Origin: Sphaerospermopsis aphanizomenoides BCCUSP55
Lineage (GTDB): Bacteria; Cyanobacteriota; Cyanobacteriia; Cyanobacteriales; Nostocaceae
Assembly (NCBI RefSeq): GCF_001586785.1
Contig: NZ_LUFH02000012.1
Coordinates: forward strand, 1 to 64,000
DNA length: 64,000 bases
Direction: 5' to 3'
Positions 20,670-29,761 of this stretch are shown here, piece by piece. The notes below the pieces were generated by a model. That model was not told the origin of the DNA and made no database searches. It saw only the letters and a program-made list of their open reading frames with translations. Both the position numbers and the translations under genes were made by a program. The first letter of the stretch is position 1, and each line of letters opens with the position of its first letter.

Positions 20670-22487
20670 ATGATTAAAAAAACAATTTGGAAACTTGTAT
20701 TTTTACTAGGACCTTTCTTCATTACAACTGGTTTAACAGTTGGTTTGATATCAGCAAACTGGGGATTGATACCTTTAATATTTCTAATTTCTGGAATTCT
20801 CATTTGTGGGTTTTGGGTTGTATTACAAAGCCAGAGGACTAAATGGTGGAAACAGCGTTCAACCCAAGCAGGTACAAACGCCATTATTGCAACTTTGGCA
20901 GTATTGGTAATTTTAGGATTGATTAATTTTTTAGGTAATCGTTATCATCTACGGACAGATTTAACAGAAACTCAATTATTTACTCTCGCACCACAATCTA
21001 AGGAGTTACTGCGGAATTTACCACAACCTGTAAAAGTCTGGTTATTTACAAGAGATCAAAATTATCAAGATCAAGAATTATTAGAAAATTATCGTCGCCA
21101 AAGTCCAAACTTTAAATTTGAATATATTGATCCTCAAGCTAAACCAGGACTCGCTGAAAAATTTGGTGTTAAAGAGTTTGGTGAAGGCGGAGTTTATCTA
21201 GAATTTGATAATAAACGCCAATTAGTACAAACAATCAGCGAAAATGAACGTCTATCAGAAGTTAGATTAACTAGTAGACTTCAACAAATTACCAGCAACA
21301 CCAGCACTAAAATTTACTTTCTTCAAGGTCACGGTGAACTGGAAATTAAAAATGCTCAAAATTCTATTTCCCAAGCTGTTCAAGGATTAACAGATAAAAA
21401 TTTCACCGCACTACCTCTCAATTTAACAGAACAAACCAATATTCCTGAAGATGCGACTGTTGTCGTTGTTGCTGGACCAAAACGAGAATTATTTGAGGGT
21501 GAAGTTACAGCTTTACAAGCTTATCTGAATCGTGGTGGTAATCTCATGTTAATGATTGACCCCAATACTGATCCTAAGATTGATAACTTGCTCAAAGATT
21601 GGGGCGTAAAATTAGATAATCGTTTAGCTGTAGATATTTCTGGACAAAGTTTAGGACTAGGACCTGCTGCACCTTCAGTTACAGAATATGGACAGCATCC
21701 CATCACTAAAGATTTTGGTAATGGTATTTCTTTTTATCCCCTATCTCGTCCTATATTAATTGAACCAGTTCCTGATGTCGAATCTACTCCTCTACTCAGA
21801 ACCAAATCATATCCTAACAGTTGGGCTGAAAGTGACCAACAAAGCGAAAAATTAGAGTTTAATGAAGGTCAAGATTTAAAAGGTCCTCTCACTTTAGGCG
21901 TAGCATTAAAAAGAAAGTTGCTATCCCCAACATCACCAATTCCCACTCCTTCACCAGTTCCTACAACATCACCAATTCCCACTCCTTCACCAGTTCCTAC
22001 AACATCACCAATTCCCACTCCTTCACCAATTTCTAACCCTTCCCCAATTCCAACACCTTCACCAAATCCGACAACATCACCAAATCCGACAACATCACCA
22101 ATTCCAACACCTTCACCAGTTCCTACAACATCACCAGTTCCGACAACATCACCAAATCCCACATCTTCACCAATTCCCACACCTTCCCCAACTAACGAAA
22201 ATTCTCAATCTACAGCAAAAGAATCACGGTTAGTAGTATTAGGAAACTCAGACTTTGCCAGAAATGGAGTATTTGAACAACAATTAAATGGAGATGTATT
22301 TCTTAATTCCGTATCTTGGTTGAGTCAACAGGATCAACAACCACTTTCGATACGTCCTAAAGAACCAACAAATCGCCGTATCATAATGTCTACTGCAAAA
22401 GCAAATTTATTAAGTATATCTTCCTTGTTGCTTTTACCTTTTATTAGTTTGATTGCAGGCGCTATTATTTGGTGGAGAAGAAGATAG
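20670..22487 (+). CDS. GldG-family ABC exporter subunit with Pro/Ser/Thr repeat insert
   Basis: A 605-residue protein. Two membrane helices lie at about 8-50 and one near 72-92; the extracytoplasmic domain (about 95-420) has the GldG/DUF4350 pattern ([41 protein letters not shown]). Residues about 424-505 are a low-complexity run of [13 protein letters not shown] units. A conserved end ([33 protein letters not shown]) and a final helix with RRR anchor it. The repeat insert is a spacer of probably variable length. Partner of the upstream ATPase and permease. Confidence 0.85.
   Translation: MIKKTIWKLVFLLGPFFITTGLTVGLISANWGLIPLIFLISGILICGFWVVLQSQRTKWWKQRSTQAGTNAIIATLAVLVILGLINFLGNRYHLRTDLTETQLFTLAPQSKELLRNLPQPVKVWLFTRDQNYQDQELLENYRRQSPNFKFEYIDPQAKPGLAEKFGVKEFGEGGVYLEFDNKRQLVQTISENERLSEVRLTSRLQQITSNTSTKIYFLQGHGELEIKNAQNSISQAVQGLTDKNFTALPLNLTEQTNIPEDATVVVVAGPKRELFEGEVTALQAYLNRGGNLMLMIDPNTDPKIDNLLKDWGVKLDNRLAVDISGQSLGLGPAAPSVTEYGQHPITKDFGNGISFYPLSRPILIEPVPDVESTPLLRTKSYPNSWAESDQQSEKLEFNEGQDLKGPLTLGVALKRKLLSPTSPIPTPSPVPTTSPIPTPSPVPTTSPIPTPSPISNPSPIPTPSPNPTTSPNPTTSPIPTPSPVPTTSPVPTTSPNPTSSPIPTPSPTNENSQSTAKESRLVVLGNSDFARNGVFEQQLNGDVFLNSVSWLSQQDQQPLSIRPKEPTNRRIIMSTAKANLLSISSLLLLPFISLIAGAIIWWRRR
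21929..22192 (+). repeat. Imprecise repeats coding for T-S-P-I-P-T-P-S-P units
   Basis: In-frame degenerate repeats built from CCAATTCCCACTCCTTCA- and CCAGTTCCTACAACATCA-like 18-mers inside the GldG-like gene. The units permute, which points to slippage or unequal recombination. A minus-strand ORF opposite them is a mirror artefact. Confidence 0.85.
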
Positions 22488-22560
22488 ATAATTCGTAATT
22501 CGTAATAGTGCCTCCGGCACGCTACGCGAACGTAATTCGTAATTAAGAATTAGAAATTAC
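22488..22560. repeat. TAATTCG repeats containing a dispersed GCGTAGCGTGCC element
   Basis: AATTCGT heptamers are interrupted by a GTGCCTCCGGCACGCTACGCG block (about 22508-22528). Its complement matches the GCGTAGCGTGCCGNAGGCA family also found at 433, 35985, 36119 and 51822. Confidence 0.6.
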
Positions 22561-22621
22561 TTCTTTCGCTTTGTCTATTTTCCCTAAACAGTCTTACCTG
22601 TCACCTGTTCCCTATCTACAA

Positions 22622-23320
22622 ATGAAACGCACAACTTTAATTTTGATACTTTTAGCCTTGGGTTTGGGTGCTTTTGTTTACTTTCATGAAATTAAAGGTT
22701 CTACTCAAAGAGAGGCAGTGAAACAAAGTCAGCAAAAAATTTTTGCTTTTACTGCTGATGATGTCCAATCTTTGACTGTCAGAACCAAGGACATAACATT
22801 AAACCTAGAACGTAGTCCTAAACCTGAACCACCAAAATGGTTAATTAAATCGCCAATTTCTGAACCAGCTAATGATGCAATTGTTTCTTATTTGATGGAT
22901 TTATTAGTACAGGGTAAAAGTGAGAGAAATCTATCAATTCCCGCTAATCAATTGAGTGAATTTGGTGTAGATAATCCCCAAGCAACTATTGATATTCAAC
23001 TGAAAAATCAGCAAAGTCATAAATTAATTTTAGGTAAGCCTAATTTTAATGATAGTTTCTTGTATGCTCAAGTTGACCCTACACAAAATAACAATGATAA
23101 TATTAATGTATTGTTGGTATCCAAAGATTTTGCTAATGCTGTAAATCTGCAATTATCGGAGTGGAAAGAAGTGGGTAAAAATAGTGAATCTCAGCCGTTA
23201 CCAGGTCTTCCTGAAGCCATTCCCACCACAATTCCAACCGCAACACCAACAACAACGCCAATAACACCAACAACACCAACCGCAACACCAACAAATAGTA
23301 AAAAAATGATCAATAAATAA
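22622..23320 (+). CDS. DUF4340 domain protein of the Gld-type exporter operon
   Basis: About 232 residues from the ATG at 22622; the open frame extends back to TTG 22571, but that part encodes repeat-derived residues. One N-terminal membrane helix (TLILILLALGLGAFVYF) is followed by a DUF4340 domain: IFAFTADDVQSLTVRTKD, WLIKSPISEPANDAIVSYLMDLL, FGVDNPQATIDIQLKNQQSHKLILG. DUF4340 genes commonly follow GldG in cyanobacteria, suggesting an extracytoplasmic partner of the exporter. The C-terminus is a T-P-T-T-P-rich tail similar in composition to the GldG insert. Confidence 0.8.
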   Translation: MKRTTLILILLALGLGAFVYFHEIKGSTQREAVKQSQQKIFAFTADDVQSLTVRTKDITLNLERSPKPEPPKWLIKSPISEPANDAIVSYLMDLLVQGKSERNLSIPANQLSEFGVDNPQATIDIQLKNQQSHKLILGKPNFNDSFLYAQVDPTQNNNDNINVLLVSKDFANAVNLQLSEWKEVGKNSESQPLPGLPEAIPTTIPTATPTTTPITPTTPTATPTNSKKMINK

Positions 23321-23367
23321 TATTATTAATGCTGTTTCCAAATCCAAAATCTAAAATCTAAAATTCC

Positions 23368-24222
23368 ATGACAAAACCGACAGCAACTTTATTAATTTCT
23401 TGTCCAGACCAACGTGGTCTAGTAGCGAAAATTGCCAATTTTATTTATTCTAATGGTGGTAATATTATCCATGCCGACCAACACACAGATTTTGAAGCTG
23501 GTTTATTTCTCACTCGCATAGAATGGCTATTAGAGGGTTTTAATTTACCTAGAGATATTATTGGTACTGCTTTTAATGCTATTGCTCAACCTTTGGGTGC
23601 TAAATGGGAATTACATTTTTCTGATACTGTTCCCCGTCTAGCCATTTGGGTAAGTCGTCAAGACCATTGTTTGTTTGATTTGATTTGGCGACAAAGGGCT
23701 AAAGAATTTAATGCAGAAATTCCTCTAATTATTAGTAATCACCCTCATTTACAGGGAATAGCAGAACAATTTGGCATTCAATATCACCATATTCCTATTA
23801 CTAAAGATAATAAGCAAGAACAGGAAATTAAACAATTACAATTATTGCAGGACTACAAAATTGATTTAGTGGTGTTGGCTAAATATATGCAAATTGTCAG
23901 TGCCGATTTTATTAAAGAATTCCCTCAGATTATCAATATTCATCACTCATTTTTACCAGCTTTTATTGGTGCTAATCCTTATCATCGAGCTTTTGAAAGA
24001 GGTGTCAAAATTATTGGTGCAACGGCGCATTATGCAACGGCTGATTTAGATGCTGGTCCAATTATTGAACAGGATGTAGTGAGAGTTAGTCACCGAGACG
24101 ATGTTGATGATTTGGTAAGAAAGGGTAAAGATTTGGAACGAATTGTTTTAGCCAGGGCGGTCAGGTTTCATTTACAAAATCGCGTATTAGTGTATAAAAA
24201 TAGGACAGTAGTATTTGAGTAA
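23368..24222 (+). CDS. purU: Formyltetrahydrofolate deformylase
   Basis: A 284-residue protein with an N-terminal ACT domain (residues 4-85: LLISCPDQRGLVAKIANFI) and a formyltransferase-like hydrolase domain. Catalytic residues are Asn190 and His192 in INIHHSFLPAF and Asp228 in ADLDAGPI. It hydrolyses 10-formyl-THF to formate and THF, balancing one-carbon pools; in photorespiring organisms it helps to keep glycine decarboxylation supplied with THF. Normal length. Start ATG at 23368, 47 nt after the DUF4340 gene. Confidence 0.94.
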   Translation: MTKPTATLLISCPDQRGLVAKIANFIYSNGGNIIHADQHTDFEAGLFLTRIEWLLEGFNLPRDIIGTAFNAIAQPLGAKWELHFSDTVPRLAIWVSRQDHCLFDLIWRQRAKEFNAEIPLIISNHPHLQGIAEQFGIQYHHIPITKDNKQEQEIKQLQLLQDYKIDLVVLAKYMQIVSADFIKEFPQIINIHHSFLPAFIGANPYHRAFERGVKIIGATAHYATADLDAGPIIEQDVVRVSHRDDVDDLVRKGKDLERIVLARAVRFHLQNRVLVYKNRTVVFE

Positions 24223-24504
24223 AACTTGAACTGATTCAGCAACTAGGGTTAGGGGTCAAAGTCGAAACGATTTGGCTAACACTTCTGCAAATCGCCTGAA
24301 CGGAAGCCACCCTACTTCTCATGTTCACTCAGAGATTGTTTATTTCTGTATTTGGAAGCCTCTTACCGCTTTTCACCTTGCCTTTTCCCCGATTTCTGCC
24401 AGAAATATTTGAATAATCATTATCTAGGATGAGGAATTTGTTTTGTGATGTCGGTATACTTAAAGGTAAGTACATGACTACAACTCAGAGTTTCTACAGA
24501 AAAT

Positions 24505-25101
24505 ATGTCTAAGCAATTAGAATCCTCAAGTGACTTTGCACAATTGCTGACAGAAAAGGAAAAAGAAGAAAAACTTATGCAAGATGTTCTCCTCTTGTTG
24601 GTGAATATGATTTACAGAGAGGAGGTGACAGTTAAGTTGATCATAAATTGTCTTTATGACGTTGGTTCAACAAATTTGATTAATCAAAAGTTTCGTTATG
24701 GAAACCTGAATACAACTCTGAAACTGATATCTAAACTATCTAAGCCTGTGTTTAGAATGATTGCTTGGCAATGGTTTAAGACTAATAGCCCTAAATTGAT
24801 TGCTGATTGGTTACGAAGCAGTGTTGAGTTTAAAAGATTAGAAAACTCCAAAGTTGAAATACTATTAGAAAATCAAGATAACAATCTAAATTCTATTTCT
24901 CCGGCTCAATATCAGATTTATGAAGTAAAAAAATTACGTTCTCAAGTAAAATTGTTGACTGGTATTTTAGTGAGTGTAGTTACTTTGTTAAGCGGTAGTT
25001 TTCTTTGGGCTGGTTATTTACTGGAGCGATCGCATTTACAAGTTGTAGAAGAATTGCAAACTCAGGTGAAAACTCTAGAGGCTAGTATTAATAAACGTTA
25101 G
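24505..25101 (+). CDS. Small membrane protein with coiled coil, unrecognised family
   Basis: A 198-residue protein. Residues 1-35 are charged (LLTEKEKEEKLMQDVLLLLV). The middle resembles a helical bundle (INCLYDVGSTNLINQKFRY, MIAWQWFKTNSPKLIADWLRS). One membrane helix lies at about 150-172 (LTGILVSVVTLLSGSFLWAGYLL) and a short coiled coil follows to the end (LQVVEELQTQVKTLEASI). I do not recognise the family. The MIAWQWFK...P-LI-DWL motif occurs in cyanobacterial hypothetical membrane proteins. No partner gene is evident: purU is upstream and a convergent ComFB-like gene follows. Confidence 0.6.
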   Translation: MSKQLESSSDFAQLLTEKEKEEKLMQDVLLLLVNMIYREEVTVKLIINCLYDVGSTNLINQKFRYGNLNTTLKLISKLSKPVFRMIAWQWFKTNSPKLIADWLRSSVEFKRLENSKVEILLENQDNNLNSISPAQYQIYEVKKLRSQVKLLTGILVSVVTLLSGSFLWAGYLLERSHLQVVEELQTQVKTLEASINKR

Positions 25102-25129
25102 CTGACTTTTCACCTTTGATTGCTTTGGG

Positions 25130-25663
25130 TTAAAGCCGATGTTTCTCCCAGTCAAATGTGTCGTTATCCGAACAATTATATCTACGCCAGGTGATTCTAC
25201 CTTTTGATGTATTGACCAAGGTTTGCTGAACCACATCACTTAAGTTGTCCCATGAGAGGTCTTCACGTTGGAGTATAACTTTAAGTTTGTCCAAAGCTTC
25301 CGTCGCTTTCTGGTCTTCCTGGAAATTGAGCGGATCGTTAACACGCAAAGGATCTCTTTGTACCGCAACTATTCCTTGGCGCACAGCCATAGTAATTTTT
25401 TGATACAACTCTGTTTTTCCATGATGCCATTGCCTCTGCCACCCTCTTTTGCTAGTTGCATACAAACAAGGTAAGCGATTTAGAGCATAAGCAACAACTT
25501 CTGATGATTGGATATAATTAGCAATTTTTACAGGCAAAGATTGAATTTGTTTCTCAACTTCCTCTACTACTAGCATTTCCATCACATTTCGAGAATGTTT
25601 TGTGAATGCATTTTGTTTGGGATACTGATGGGAAGAATTAAGAGATGGTCGATAGCTTGACAT
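25130..25663 (-). CDS. ComFB/CdgR family c-di-GMP receptor protein
   Basis: A 177-residue protein. Residues 20-110 (HSRNVMEMLVVEEVEKQIQSLP, YIQSSEVVAYALNRLPCLYATSKRGWQRQW, ITMAVRQGIVAVQRDPLR) carry the ComFB domain, including the ALNRLPPLY-like motif. Cyanobacterial ComFB/CdgR proteins bind c-di-GMP and affect cell size, motility or competence. The usual LPPLY is LPCLY here. The C-terminal 65 residues are extra, with a charged helix (EALDKLKVILQREDLSWDNLSDVV). Convergent with the preceding gene; no diguanylate cyclase nearby. Confidence 0.8.
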   Translation of the reverse strand: MSSYRPSLNSSHQYPKQNAFTKHSRNVMEMLVVEEVEKQIQSLPVKIANYIQSSEVVAYALNRLPCLYATSKRGWQRQWHHGKTELYQKITMAVRQGIVAVQRDPLRVNDPLNFQEDQKATEALDKLKVILQREDLSWDNLSDVVQQTLVNTSKGRITWRRYNCSDNDTFDWEKHRL

Positions 25664-26019
25664 AACTCAAATAATTGGTGTAAATTTGAATTTGCGTTGA
25701 AGTTTTTATAAAGATAGCAACAAGAGAAATCTCAATAATTGAATTTTTGAGTAAATCTCACTATATACATTTATACCGCTTAGTGTAAACGTGGATTTTA
25801 ATATTTTTTTGGTAATTAAAAGTTACCCAATATAGTAAAAACCAGTAAAAATACAGTTTTGTCTTGATATAAAACAGGACTCATGTACAAATCTCATCGA
25901 TTGTTGGTGCAGCATATTGCAGATCAATAAGGTACAAATTTTTATGACAAAGCCTTACACCAAAAGGGTTTTACTGCTGACTGCTGACCGCTGACTGCTG
26001 AAAGCTGCTGTAATGATGT
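25664..26019. other. Intergenic region, no gene seen
   Basis: 356 nt of AT-rich sequence upstream of the ComFB gene and downstream of the phosphopantetheinyl transferase gene. The only structure noticed is a CTGACTGCTGACCGCTGACTGCTG heptamer-type tract near 25975-26005. No ORF, tRNA or strong hairpin. Confidence 0.5.
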
Positions 26020-26745
26020 TCATGATTGCCAAAACTGGAAACTGCCCCCTCTCTTAGCTACAACCACCGCAGCCGCAAAATTATCTGCTGGTACTAACTC
26101 CTGCAAATTCCAATCTCCAGGTACAAGTAATTGAGCAGGTGCTGTTAGTGTTAAAGAAACCTCAATTTGTTCTAACTGCACTAAACCATCTCCAGTAGCT
26201 TTTAAATAAGCTTCTTTGCAAGTCCAGTAACGAAAAAATATTTGTTGTTTTTGTTCAAAAGAAAGAGATTTAATGACTTCATATTCACTCAGTAAAAAGA
26301 ATCTTTTGGCAAGATTATCTAAATCAGACATTGGACGAATATATTCTAAATCAACCCCAATTAATCGCTGACAACTCACACCCAGCAAACCCAAATCTTG
26401 AGAGTGAGACAAATTAAATAACAACCCGCTATCAGCAAACTTAGCTGCTAAAACTGGCTTACCACGCTGTTGATATTCAAACTCTACCTGTGCAGGTGCA
26501 ACACCTAAATAGCGTCCTAAAATAGCGCGGAGACTACCACGACCAGCAATAAACCGCCGACGATGTTCAGGAAAATAAAACCTTTCAGCACGAGCAACTT
26601 CATCACTAGATAAAGACTCCCTGAATAATTGTAATTGTGATTCTGATTGATTCAGGTCTATTTTCCAGAGATGTACATCGTCTGACGACAACATTAAATT
26701 TGTGGGAGCAGTTAGCCAAATATTATTCAAGATAGTCACAAACAA
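26020..26745 (-). CDS. hetI: Sfp-type 4'-phosphopantetheinyl transferase, HetI-like
   Basis: Up to 241 residues. Conserved PPTase blocks are RFIAGRGSLRAILGRYLG, SGLLFNLSHSQD, IGVDLEYIRPMSDL and FFRYWTCKEAYLKATGDG, giving the Mg-binding D-x-E and the W-(T)-x-K-E-A-x-x-K motif. The sequence resembles Nostoc HetI, the broad-range PPTase that activates carrier proteins of fatty-acid, polyketide and heterocyst-glycolipid synthases. HetN and HetM are not adjacent, unlike in Anabaena 7120. The frame opens at TTG 26745; likely starts are TTG 26730 or ATG 26694. It ends downstream of a YheT-type hydrolase gene. Confidence 0.85.
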   Translation of the reverse strand: MFVTILNNIWLTAPTNLMLSSDDVHLWKIDLNQSESQLQLFRESLSSDEVARAERFYFPEHRRRFIAGRGSLRAILGRYLGVAPAQVEFEYQQRGKPVLAAKFADSGLLFNLSHSQDLGLLGVSCQRLIGVDLEYIRPMSDLDNLAKRFFLLSEYEVIKSLSFEQKQQIFFRYWTCKEAYLKATGDGLVQLEQIEVSLTLTAPAQLLVPGDWNLQELVPADNFAAAVVVAKRGGSFQFWQS

Positions 26746-26774
26746 TTCAAAATCTAAAATTTAAAATTCAAAAT

Positions 26775-27839
26775 CTAAAATGAGGAGACAAGCTCTATTT
26801 TTTCCCTTTGTTTTTCATTAATCCACTGTAAAATGCGATTCCACGCCCACCATTGATCAGGATCTTGATTTTGATATTGACATTGTTTACTGCTCACATA
26901 ACCAACATGACCACCATAGCGAGTGAGTAATAAATCTATAAATGGATTTTTGGAACTGGCCAATTTTAAATCAGGAACAATACCGGGATAAAATAAAGGA
27001 TCATCAGCAGCATAAATAATTAAAGTTGGTTTTTGTAACTGAGGTAAAATATTTATACCACTGCTGGCTTCATAATATTCTGGCACAGAAGAAAAACCCA
27101 AACGACCAATTACTAATTCTTCATCAAATCCCCAAATACTATTTGCTCTTTCAATAGCTGCTGCATCCAAATGACCAGGATGATGCTCATGAATTTTCCA
27201 TGCCAGTTTTTTTAATTCTCTAGCAATGCGAGGTTCTATGAATTTACCAAAGGGTGTTGTTCCCAAATAGGTGAGCGATCGCCAGGAATCTAAACTTGGA
27301 CAAATCACCGCCCCACCAGCAATATTAATCCCTTTAATTCCTAAATCTACAGCCGCTTTTATGCCCCACAGAGCTAGTTGACCGCCCAAAGAGTATCCTG
27401 TGAACCAAAATTTATTGGGACAGCCCATTTTAGCCGCTTCAGCCGCAATTCTCACAAAATCTTCCCCTTCATACAACCCATCAGAAGTTAAGGTTGGGGA
27501 TAATTCAGCCGTTTTACCATGCGCTCGCCAATCAAATAACACCACAGCGTATCCTTGAGCATAAGCTTTACGTCCCATTACCCTCAAAAACCATTGTTGT
27601 TCTAACTCTCCTGTAATGCCATAGGTCCCAACAATGGTGCTATGAGCATTTTTAGGAATAGCAACCCAACCAAAAAGTGGTACACCTTGCCCACCAGTAA
27701 ATATCACTTGTTGATACAGTGGCTCTGGATGGGAAATGCTTGTTTGCCAATTTTGTCCTCCCTGTAAAGCAGTGTAAACAGTTATAGCAACGCCATTTCG
27801 CAAGAAATATGGGGGATTGTAGGTAGACTCACACACCAT
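26775..27839 (-). CDS. YheT/EMB8-family alpha/beta hydrolase
   Basis: A 354-residue hydrolase. Nucleophile elbow GYSLGGQ (Ser in the middle), an Asp region near YAADDPLFYP and a C-terminal His in GGHVGYVS complete the triad. An ARPE-like lid segment and the fatty-acid/ester-like family assignment follow YheT. The family hydrolyses esters of unknown physiological identity. The gene is upstream of hetI on the same strand, 29 nt apart, so the two may be co-transcribed. Start ATG at 27839. Confidence 0.85.
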   Translation of the reverse strand: MVCESTYNPPYFLRNGVAITVYTALQGGQNWQTSISHPEPLYQQVIFTGGQGVPLFGWVAIPKNAHSTIVGTYGITGELEQQWFLRVMGRKAYAQGYAVVLFDWRAHGKTAELSPTLTSDGLYEGEDFVRIAAEAAKMGCPNKFWFTGYSLGGQLALWGIKAAVDLGIKGINIAGGAVICPSLDSWRSLTYLGTTPFGKFIEPRIARELKKLAWKIHEHHPGHLDAAAIERANSIWGFDEELVIGRLGFSSVPEYYEASSGINILPQLQKPTLIIYAADDPLFYPGIVPDLKLASSKNPFIDLLLTRYGGHVGYVSSKQCQYQNQDPDQWWAWNRILQWINEKQREKIELVSSF

Positions 27840-27995
27840 ATACTAAAATTCGTGTAAATTGGACTTGATTTCATAATCCTTTAATCTTAATATTTATGTT
27901 AGATTTAAAATCTTTTTTACAATCAAAATAGTAATCTTTGCATATAGCAATGATTCTTATTTATCCTTAAGAAAAGTAGTCATAATTTTTTAAGA

Positions 27996-28739
27996 ATGCC
28001 GAGGATTCTTGTCATAGACGATGACCCAGCGATTTCAGAACTTGTTGCCGTCAACTTGGAAATGGCTGGCTATGATGTTAGTCAAGCTGAAGACGGCATC
28101 AAAGGTCAGGCGCTGGCCCTCCAGCTACAACCAGACTTGATCATGCTCGATCTCATGTTACCCAGAGTAGACGGGTTTACCATTTGCCAACGCCTACGTC
28201 GGGATGAACGCACCGCAGAAATTCCTGTATTGATGTTGACGGCTTTAAGTCAAACTCAATATAAAGTAGAAGGATTTAATGCAGGTGCGGATGACTACTT
28301 GACCAAACCATTTGAAGTTGAAGAAATGTTAGCGCGGGTGCGGGCGTTATTAAGAAGAACTGACCGCATCCCCCAAGCAGCAAAACACAGCGAAATTCTC
28401 AACTATGGTTCTCTTACCCTCGTTCCAGAAAGATTTGAGGCCATTTGGTTCGGTGAAACTGTAAAACTGACTCACTTAGAGTTTGAACTACTTCATTGTT
28501 TGCTGCAACGTCACGGTCAAACAGTTTCTCCCAGCGAAATTCTGCGAGAAGTTTGGGGTTATGACCCTGACGACGACATTGAAACTATTCGGGTGCATAT
28601 TCGCCATCTGCGAACTAAACTCGAACCAGATCCCCGCCATCCGCGCTATATCAAGACTGTTTATGGTGCGGGATACTGTTTAGAGTTACCCAGTCTACCA
28701 CCATCATCTGAGGGAACTACCGCTACAGTGGTTGAGTAA
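27996..28739 (+). CDS. rpaA: OmpR-type response regulator RpaA
   Basis: A 247-residue regulator. The receiver domain (1-120) has the acidic pair in IDDD, the phospho-acceptor Asp52 in [11 protein letters not shown], Thr82-like and Lys in [13 protein letters not shown] winged-helix domain follows ([56 protein letters not shown]). The sequence is nearly invariant among cyanobacteria: RpaA receives phosphate from SasA and CikA controls to convey clock output, and it also affects excitation transfer from phycobilisomes. Monocistronic. Its probable terminator is 200 nt away, past an inserted MITE-like element. Confidence 0.92.
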   Translation: MPRILVIDDDPAISELVAVNLEMAGYDVSQAEDGIKGQALALQLQPDLIMLDLMLPRVDGFTICQRLRRDERTAEIPVLMLTALSQTQYKVEGFNAGADDYLTKPFEVEEMLARVRALLRRTDRIPQAAKHSEILNYGSLTLVPERFEAIWFGETVKLTHLEFELLHCLLQRHGQTVSPSEILREVWGYDPDDDIETIRVHIRHLRTKLEPDPRHPRYIKTVYGAGYCLELPSLPPSSEGTTATVVE

Positions 28740-28746
28740 AACACAC

Positions 28747-28897
28747 AGGACTTACGCACAGAAGTTATCTGTGACGACTGGGTGTAGGGGTGTAAGGGTG
28801 TAGGGGTGTAGGGGTTTTCCTCTCCTCGACCTTGATTTTTCCATCACTTTACCCCTTTGTCAAAACCCTTGATTTTTCGTTTTTTTGCGTACGTCCT
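28747..28897. mobile_element. MITE-like element, copy B
   Basis: 151 bp bounded by AGGACTTACGCA and TGCGTACGTCCT (one mismatch). The interior has GGGTGTAGGGGTGTA repeats and a T-rich end, as in copies A and C. It starts 8 nt after the rpaA stop codon. Confidence 0.75.
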
Positions 28898-28927
28898 AAC
28901 ACACTCTCATATCCCTCATTAATAATA

Positions 28928-28956
28928 GGGGTGCTATAAATGCACCCTTATTTTAT
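28928..28956 (+). terminator. Probable rpaA terminator displaced by a MITE
   Basis: GGGTGC, loop TATAAAT, GCACCC, then TTATTTTAT. A six-pair GC-rich stem followed by a U-rich tract, 190 nt after the rpaA stop codon and directly behind the MITE copy B. Confidence 0.6.
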
Positions 28957-28976
28957 GGGGTGTGGGGTGTGGGGTA

Positions 28977-29104
28977 AGGGACTTCCAACTAAAAAAATAT
29001 TCCATCGTTTGGGTCAGCAGGGGAAGCAGGGGAAGCAGGGGAAGAAGAATCTCATACTCATATTGGTTCTCACTCATTGAATAATTTAATTTCTGGAAGT
29101 CCCT
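28977..29104. mobile_element. Second MITE family, AGGGACTTCCA ends
   Basis: 128 bp with perfect 11-bp inverted ends AGGGACTTCCA (28977-28987) and TGGAAGTCCCT (29094-29104). The inside contains AGCAGGGGA repeats (29012-29042). No ORF. It differs in ends from the AGGACTTACGCA family next to it. Confidence 0.65.
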
Positions 29105-29121
29105 AAAAATTTCTCCCTATT

Positions 29122-29640
29122 CTATCTTTTTCCTAATTTCCAATCTTCTCCACCAGGTAACTGAGTTAAATAATTATCAATTACTGCTGGCAATTCCTTG
29201 ACTGAGTTTTCATAAGTAAATTTTAATAATTCTTCAGTTTGATTAATTATCTGTTCTTTTTCTACCATTTCTGCTAGTTGGAAAGGACTGTAAGCACCAT
29301 TCAAAACTTCCACACTTGCATCACGAATAGCCCCTTCAATTTCATCTTGAATATAGGTACTCCATTCATTTTGATGAATATAATATGATTTTTTGTTTTC
29401 CTTGAGATTGAGTTTTTTGGTTTCGCTAATGGAATTACGAATAGAAGCTGCCCAAGAATTAGTTAATCTTTGCTCGATTTGATTTTTAATCAAATGAATC
29501 AACAAAACCTTAATAAACGCTTGAATATTTCGCAAAATTGATTGTCTACTCATCCCCTCTAAATCATCGACAATAGCTAAAGCATCCGCATAACGTTGTT
29601 CTAAAATACTATTTCTGAGGTCTATTAATTCCTGTGTCAT
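29122..29640 (-). CDS. DUF29 family protein
   Basis: About 172 residues from ATG 29640 (the frame continues to TTG 29667). TQELIDLRNSILEQRYADALAIVDDLEGMS is a characteristic start, followed by IKVLLIHLIKNQIEQRLTNSWAASIRNSI, the helical DUF29 core. DUF29 proteins are abundant in cyanobacteria and of unknown function. The gene lies 121 nt after a VWA protein on the same strand, and a shared transcript is plausible. Confidence 0.75.
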   Translation of the reverse strand: MTQELIDLRNSILEQRYADALAIVDDLEGMSRQSILRNIQAFIKVLLIHLIKNQIEQRLTNSWAASIRNSISETKKLNLKENKKSYYIHQNEWSTYIQDEIEGAIRDASVEVLNGAYSPFQLAEMVEKEQIINQTEELLKFTYENSVKELPAVIDNYLTQLPGGEDWKLGKR

Positions 29641-29761
29641 TTGTTGATTAACCTCAAATGTAGTCAAAATACTTTTTGATCATAACATATTAGTATTAGA
29701 TATCAAATATTAGTAAAGGTCTAGCAATGCTAAACCCTTAATAATAATATTACAAAATCAA

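Noticed and set aside
21869-22180. Minus-strand ORF of 103 codons rich in G-I-G-D-V
   Set aside because: It is the complement of the T-S-P-I-P repeat tract in the GldG-like gene; its open frame is a consequence of the repeat.
22571-22621. TTG start for the DUF4340 gene
   Set aside because: The extra 17 codons encode low-complexity repeat sequence before a typical membrane helix starting at ATG 22622.
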